Source of the DNA: Kouleothrix aurantiaca | GTDB lineage: Bacteria; Chloroflexota; Chloroflexia; Chloroflexales; Roseiflexaceae | Length of the DNA: 6,449 bases | Assembly (NCBI GenBank): GCA_001399705.1 | Contig: LJCR01000137.1 | Location: 1 to 6,449, forward strand | Direction: 5' to 3' | Program-made: the position numbers and the translations under genes | Shown: positions 3,796 through 6,449 of the stretch, piece by piece | Numbering within the stretch: the first letter of the stretch is position 1 | How the letters are laid out: each line of letters begins with the position of its first letter | Notes under the pieces: generated by a model | The model's database searches: none | What the model was told of the DNA's origin: nothing | The model's input: the letters and a program-made list of their open reading frames with translations, nothing else

Positions 3796-5721
3796 GTGGC
3801 GTTCGATTGCGTTTTCCTCGGTGGGGCTGCTGGGGTCGGCGCGAGTTGTCTCGCGTTTCGGCTCGGTGAGCGCTGGATCATTGTCGATGCCGGTGTGCGG
3901 GTCGGCGCCCCACCCGATCAGCGTCTCCCCGATCTGGCGTTTTTAGCGGATAAAGATGTCACCGCCATCCTCATCACTCACGCGCACGCCGATCATATCG
4001 GTGCGCTGCCCCTCCTCCGCGAGCGATTTCCGACTGTCCCAATCTACGCGTCGCCCGCGACAATCGCGCTAATGCGTGTGATGTTTGCTGACGCGCTGCG
4101 GATTATGGCGCGGCGCGCCGCCGAAGAATTGGAGGTTCCGCTGTTCGACGATGCGCTGGTCGCTGCAACCTTGCGACGGCTACGCCCCCTACCCACCGGC
4201 ACCCCACGCGTCCTCCCCGGTCTGCCGTCCCTGAAGGTGACCACCGTTCCGGCGGGTCATATCGCCGGCGCGATGAGCCTGGCCATGCAGACACCCGAGG
4301 GCTACGTGGTAGTAAGCGGTGACCTGAGTTGCGCGCCGCAACGCACGGTGCCTCCTGCCACCTCCCCCAAGCAGCGCGACCCTGACCTGCTCATCTTGGA
4401 AAGCACCTACGGCGGACGGACGCACCCTGACCGTCGGGAAGAGGAGCGCCGGCTGGCTCACGCCGTCGCCGGTCATATCCAGGCCGGCCGACATTGTCTG
4501 ATACCTGCCTTCGCGCTCGGCCGCGCGCAAGAAATCATGATCATCTTGCGAACGGCACAGGAGAAGAATCTCGTCCCGCGCTTCCCGGTCTGGGTCGACG
4601 GACTCATACGCCAGGTTTGCGACGTCTACACAACGATACCCGAGGCGCTCACCCCGCCGCTTCAACACCGCATCCGCAGCGGCGTCAACCCCTTCTTCTT
4701 CCGCGGCATCCGGCCGGTTGAGACACCTGATCAGCGTTGGGCGATCCTCGATGGCCCACCCTGCTGCATCATTAGTAGCAGTGGCATGCTGACCGGCGGT
4801 CCCAGCGCCTTCTATGCACGTCACCTCGTCGGACAGCCCAACGCCGCGATTCTGATAACGGGCTATCAAGATGAAGAGTCGCCGGGCCGCCAACTGCTGG
4901 CCGTGGCAGCACGGCAAGAAGGCACGTTGACCATCGGGGGCGTTCGACAAGCGGTGCAGTGCCAGGTGGAAACCTATGCCTTGAGCGCCCACGCGGACCA
5001 GGCCGAGCTTGCCGCCTACGTTCGCACACTGCGTCCGGCGCAGGTGGCCCTGGTGCATGGAGATACGGACGCTCGCGCCGCGCTGGCCGACCATCTGCGG
5101 ATGCAAGGCGACACTGTGCGCTGCCCGGCTGATGGCGAGATGATCGCCATCACGCCTCGTCGGGGATCGACACCTGCCATCGCGCACGGCCCGCTATCGG
5201 ATGCACCGCCAGCACAGCTCAACGCCGTACCCGTCGATCGAGTGCCGCAGGTCGTGTCCCCGGCACCTGCGATCATTGATCTTACCAGCGCAGCCCTGGA
5301 GCCGCCGGCCCAACCCCTCACGCAGTTCGTGGCCAGCCAGATAGCGCACGCGGTGCTGAACGGGGCGGCAACGCGGATTGGAGTCCATCCGCACCAGCCG
5401 GCGACGTTCGTGATCCGGTTTCCGCTACCTGAAGTGGACCGAGAACGCTATGCAACGCAATTAGCCGAGGTGGCCATACGCACCGGCTGGACGGTCACGG
5501 TGCATCCGAATGCCCAGATGCAGGCACTTTTAGCCGCGCTACCACCCGATCTGGCGTTGGCCCGTTCGCCGTCGGTGTACCAGGAACAGCGCCAGGTCGT
5601 GGTGTATTGTGATGAACCAGTCGACGCCACTGCGGAGCACGAATACACGACCGCATTTGCAGCGGCGACGGGGGGCTGGCAACTCATCATCCGCAGTGCA
5701 GATCAGGGAGCTGTCACTTGA
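3796..5721 (+). CDS. Beta-CASP metallo-beta-lactamase ribonuclease (CPSF73-like)
   Basis: GTG 3796 follows GGAGG (3783-3787) at 8 nt, giving 641 residues. The metallo-beta-lactamase core has LGGAxGVGAS near the N-terminus, VDAG, the zinc motif HAHADH (62-67), H155 in PAGH and D176 in SGDLS. The beta-CASP domain shows motif A E202 (LESTYGG), PAFALGRAQE (237-246), SSSGM (327-331), GYQDEESPGRQ, motif B H399 (SAHAD) and motif C H421 (LVHGD). All catalytic residues are present, so a zinc-dependent endo- or 5'-exoribonuclease acting in cytoplasmic RNA processing is expected. No KH domain is seen. A Pro/Ala-rich linker (456-507) leads to an extra 130-residue C-terminal domain with two TFVIRF/QVVVY...TG(G)W...V units, not a domain I can name. 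ORF 5696 overlaps its 3' end. Confidence 0.92.
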   Translation: MAFDCVFLGGAAGVGASCLAFRLGERWIIVDAGVRVGAPPDQRLPDLAFLADKDVTAILITHAHADHIGALPLLRERFPTVPIYASPATIALMRVMFADALRIMARRAAEELEVPLFDDALVAATLRRLRPLPTGTPRVLPGLPSLKVTTVPAGHIAGAMSLAMQTPEGYVVVSGDLSCAPQRTVPPATSPKQRDPDLLILESTYGGRTHPDRREEERRLAHAVAGHIQAGRHCLIPAFALGRAQEIMIILRTAQEKNLVPRFPVWVDGLIRQVCDVYTTIPEALTPPLQHRIRSGVNPFFFRGIRPVETPDQRWAILDGPPCCIISSSGMLTGGPSAFYARHLVGQPNAAILITGYQDEESPGRQLLAVAARQEGTLTIGGVRQAVQCQVETYALSAHADQAELAAYVRTLRPAQVALVHGDTDARAALADHLRMQGDTVRCPADGEMIAITPRRGSTPAIAHGPLSDAPPAQLNAVPVDRVPQVVSPAPAIIDLTSAALEPPAQPLTQFVASQIAHAVLNGAATRIGVHPHQPATFVIRFPLPEVDRERYATQLAEVAIRTGWTVTVHPNAQMQALLAALPPDLALARSPSVYQEQRQVVVYCDEPVDATAEHEYTTAFAAATGGWQLIIRSADQGAVT

Positions 5722-5734
5722 ATTGCGACAGCTC
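5708..5734 (+). other. 8-bp hairpin straddling the beta-CASP stop codon
   Basis: GAGCTGTC (5708-5715) and GACAGCTC (5727-5734) are perfectly complementary across an 11-nt loop containing the stop codon. No T-run follows, so it is not a typical intrinsic terminator. It could affect coupling to the overlapping ORF or stabilise the mRNA end. Confidence 0.4.
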
Positions 5735-5810
5735 GTCGTGCGAAACCGTGGTGGAAGCGGCGGCAGGCGGCGACCAGAAACCAAAGCCGCGCGGCAGGAT
5801 GCAATACAGC

Positions 5811-5830
5811 AGCTAATCAATAAGCCTGAC
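5811..5830 (+). other. Predicted guide-encoding segment of the omega-RNA
   Basis: In IscB systems the guide is the roughly 16-20 nt immediately 5' of the omega-RNA scaffold and corresponds to host DNA flanking the element. The scaffold's first paired base is taken as 5831, so this segment is the expected guide. The boundary is uncertain by several bases. Confidence 0.35.
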
Positions 5831-5836
5831 GTCAGG
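5825..5836. repeat. 12-bp perfect palindrome at the element's left boundary
   Basis: CCTGACGTCAGG spans the inferred junction between host DNA and omega-RNA scaffold. Its right half is also the 5' strand of the scaffold's closing stem, and its left half duplicates CCTGAC at 5905-5910. Confidence 0.5.
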
Positions 5837-6071
5837 AACCCAGGGGCTAAAGCACCTGGGCTTGTGTGGCAAGCGAAAGCCAATCGCGACCCCACAACGT
5901 AAGTCCTGACTAGCCGCCACGGGCAATCCGCGGGACAAACAACTGAGCCGACTGGGCGTGGCAGCTCGAACGACGATGGGGACGCCTCCCTAATCTCCAT
6001 CCTCTCGGTCGGCCAGTGGCGAAGGGATCAGTTGTTCTGTCTGTAGAGACGTTAAACACTTGAGGATCTCC
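5831..6071 (+). ncRNA. HEARO / omega-RNA scaffold of an IscB-family element
   Basis: The 241 nt directly upstream of the RRXRR ORF fold extensively, in the place where IscB omega-RNA (HEARO RNA) is found. A closing stem GTCAGGA (5831-5837) / TCCTGAC (5904-5910) holds two hairpins: CCCAGG (5839-5844) / CCTGGG (5855-5860), and TTGTG (5862-5866) / CACAA (5893-5897) with a GCGAAAGC tetraloop (5873-5880) inside. The 3' half has CGCCAC (5915-5920) / GTGGCG (6016-6021), GCCGAC (5947-5952) / GTCGGC (6008-6013) and GATGG (5975-5979) / CCATC (5997-6001). AACAACTGA (5938-5946) / TCAGTTGTT (6028-6036) crosses the 5915 helix as a pseudoknot. The RNA binds the nuclease and carries the DNA-targeting guide at its 5' end. 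Assignment rests on position and fold, not on a covariance search. Confidence 0.75.
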
Positions 6072-6449
6072 ATGCAGCCATTCATCCCCGTCATCAGCGC
6101 AAACGGCAAGCGACTGATGCCCACGACCAATCGCAAAGCCGACCGCCTGATCGCCAGCGGCCGGGCACTCAGGCGCTTCTCACGCGGCCTGTTCTACATC
6201 CAGTTGACCGACCGCACGGACGGCTACACGCAGCCGATCGCGGTTGGGATCGATCCCGGCAGCAAGAAGGAAGCCTTCACTGTGCAGTCCACCGCGCACG
6301 CCTTCCTCAACGTCCAGGCCGACGCGGTAACGTGGGTCAAAGAGCATATCAAGACCAGGCGGGATATGCGCCGCATAAGACGCTACCGCAAGACGCCCTG
6401 TCGGGCCTGTCGACCGAATCGGTTGCGAGGGCGCATCTGCCTCCCACCC
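6072..6449 (+). CDS. iscB: RRXRR-domain RNA-guided nuclease (IscB/IsrB-like), partial
   Basis: ATG 6072 follows GAGG (6062-6065) at 6 nt. The frame is open for 126 codons to the window edge. Residues 7-45 (VISANGKRLMPTTNRKADRL and on to FYIQL) match the N-terminal PLMP-type domain. GIDPGSK (59-65) is the RuvC-I motif with catalytic D61. Residues 95-107 (TRRDMRRIRRYRK) are the arginine-rich bridge helix and contain the RRXRR signature (RRIRR, 100-104); CRxCRxN follows. The full protein (usually about 400-500 residues) is an omega-RNA-guided DNA endonuclease of the IS200/IS605-associated OMEGA group, the ancestor-like relative of Cas9. The HNH domain that separates IscB from HNH-less IsrB would lie beyond the edge, so the gene symbol is provisional. 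The omega-RNA ends against its start, so the transcript is probably shared. Confidence 0.88.
   Translation, partial: MQPFIPVISANGKRLMPTTNRKADRLIASGRALRRFSRGLFYIQLTDRTDGYTQPIAVGIDPGSKKEAFTVQSTAHAFLNVQADAVTWVKEHIKTRRDMRRIRRYRKTPCRACRPNRLRGRICLPP

Larger units (their letters stand above)
5696..5830 (+). pseudogene. N-terminal fragment of an ORF interrupted by the OMEGA element
   Basis: GTG 5696 overlaps the beta-CASP stop by 26 nt and opens a protein-like frame: MQIRELSLELRQLVVRN, RGGSGGRRRPETKAARQDA, IQQLINKPD (GTG read as Met). It is helical, then glycine/arginine-rich, then helical again, about 43-45 codons, with no good Shine-Dalgarno, so translational coupling to the beta-CASP gene would be needed. 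From about 5825-5831 onward the DNA reads as the HEARO/omega-RNA scaffold. The frame runs on to a stop at 5902 only as nonsense. The simplest reading is that an IscB-type element inserted here and the remainder of the gene lies beyond its right end, outside the window. Alternatively the ORF is fortuitous. Product family not recognised. Confidence 0.4.

Noticed and set aside
4189..5187. 332-codon minus-strand frame
   Set aside because: It is exactly antisense to the beta-CASP gene, whose catalytic motifs are all intact. Long antisense frames are expected in GC-rich genes.
5539..6000. 153-codon minus-strand frame at the beta-CASP/omega-RNA junction
   Set aside because: It is antisense to the beta-CASP 3' end and to the structured RNA, with no ribosome binding site or recognisable motif.

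Overview
The window is GC-rich bacterial DNA with a consensus sigma-70 promoter, canonical Shine-Dalgarno sites and much non-coding or decaying sequence. Protein composition and the mix of an IscB-family element, a CPSF73-like beta-CASP nuclease and a Schlafen/AlbA-type ATPase relative would fit Chloroflexota. That placement is inference: no phylogenetic marker gene is present.

Left part (1-920): a minus-strand gene runs off the left edge. It encodes a winged-helix protein with a low-complexity Met-Ile-Gly repeat near the edge, just past a T8 homopolymer. It is read from the sequence because no stop codon lies inside the window. Divergent from it is a consensus promoter (TTGACA-18-TATAAT, 978-1007). 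This drives what looks like a small gene broken by two compensating frameshifts (about 1046-1360).

Middle part (1361-2249) is gene-poor and repeat-rich. It holds a 17-codon ORF with an excellent Shine-Dalgarno, two 45-nt near-palindromic tandem repeats (1561-1650), two 26-nt tandem copies of a perfect dyad that contains TATAAT (1785-1833), and a weak ORF carrying two related 57-nt tandem repeats.

Next (2250-3323, minus) comes a putative transcriptional regulator/ATPase of the COG2865 type. It has an HATPase_c_4-like core and a C-terminal winged helix but no AlbA_2 domain, and a good promoter with an inverted repeat at its -35. Immediately upstream is the relic of an ECF-like sigma factor with an in-frame amber codon.

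Right part: a complete beta-CASP metallo-beta-lactamase ribonuclease (3796-5721, plus) has an extra C-terminal domain that looks internally duplicated. The start of another ORF (from 5696) overlaps its end. That ORF is then interrupted by the left end of an OMEGA element: a HEARO/omega-RNA scaffold (about 5831-6071) followed by the first 126 codons of an RRXRR-domain (IscB/IsrB-like) RNA-guided nuclease, cut by the right edge. If this is right, the bases just left of the scaffold, within the interrupted ORF, encode the guide of the omega-RNA.
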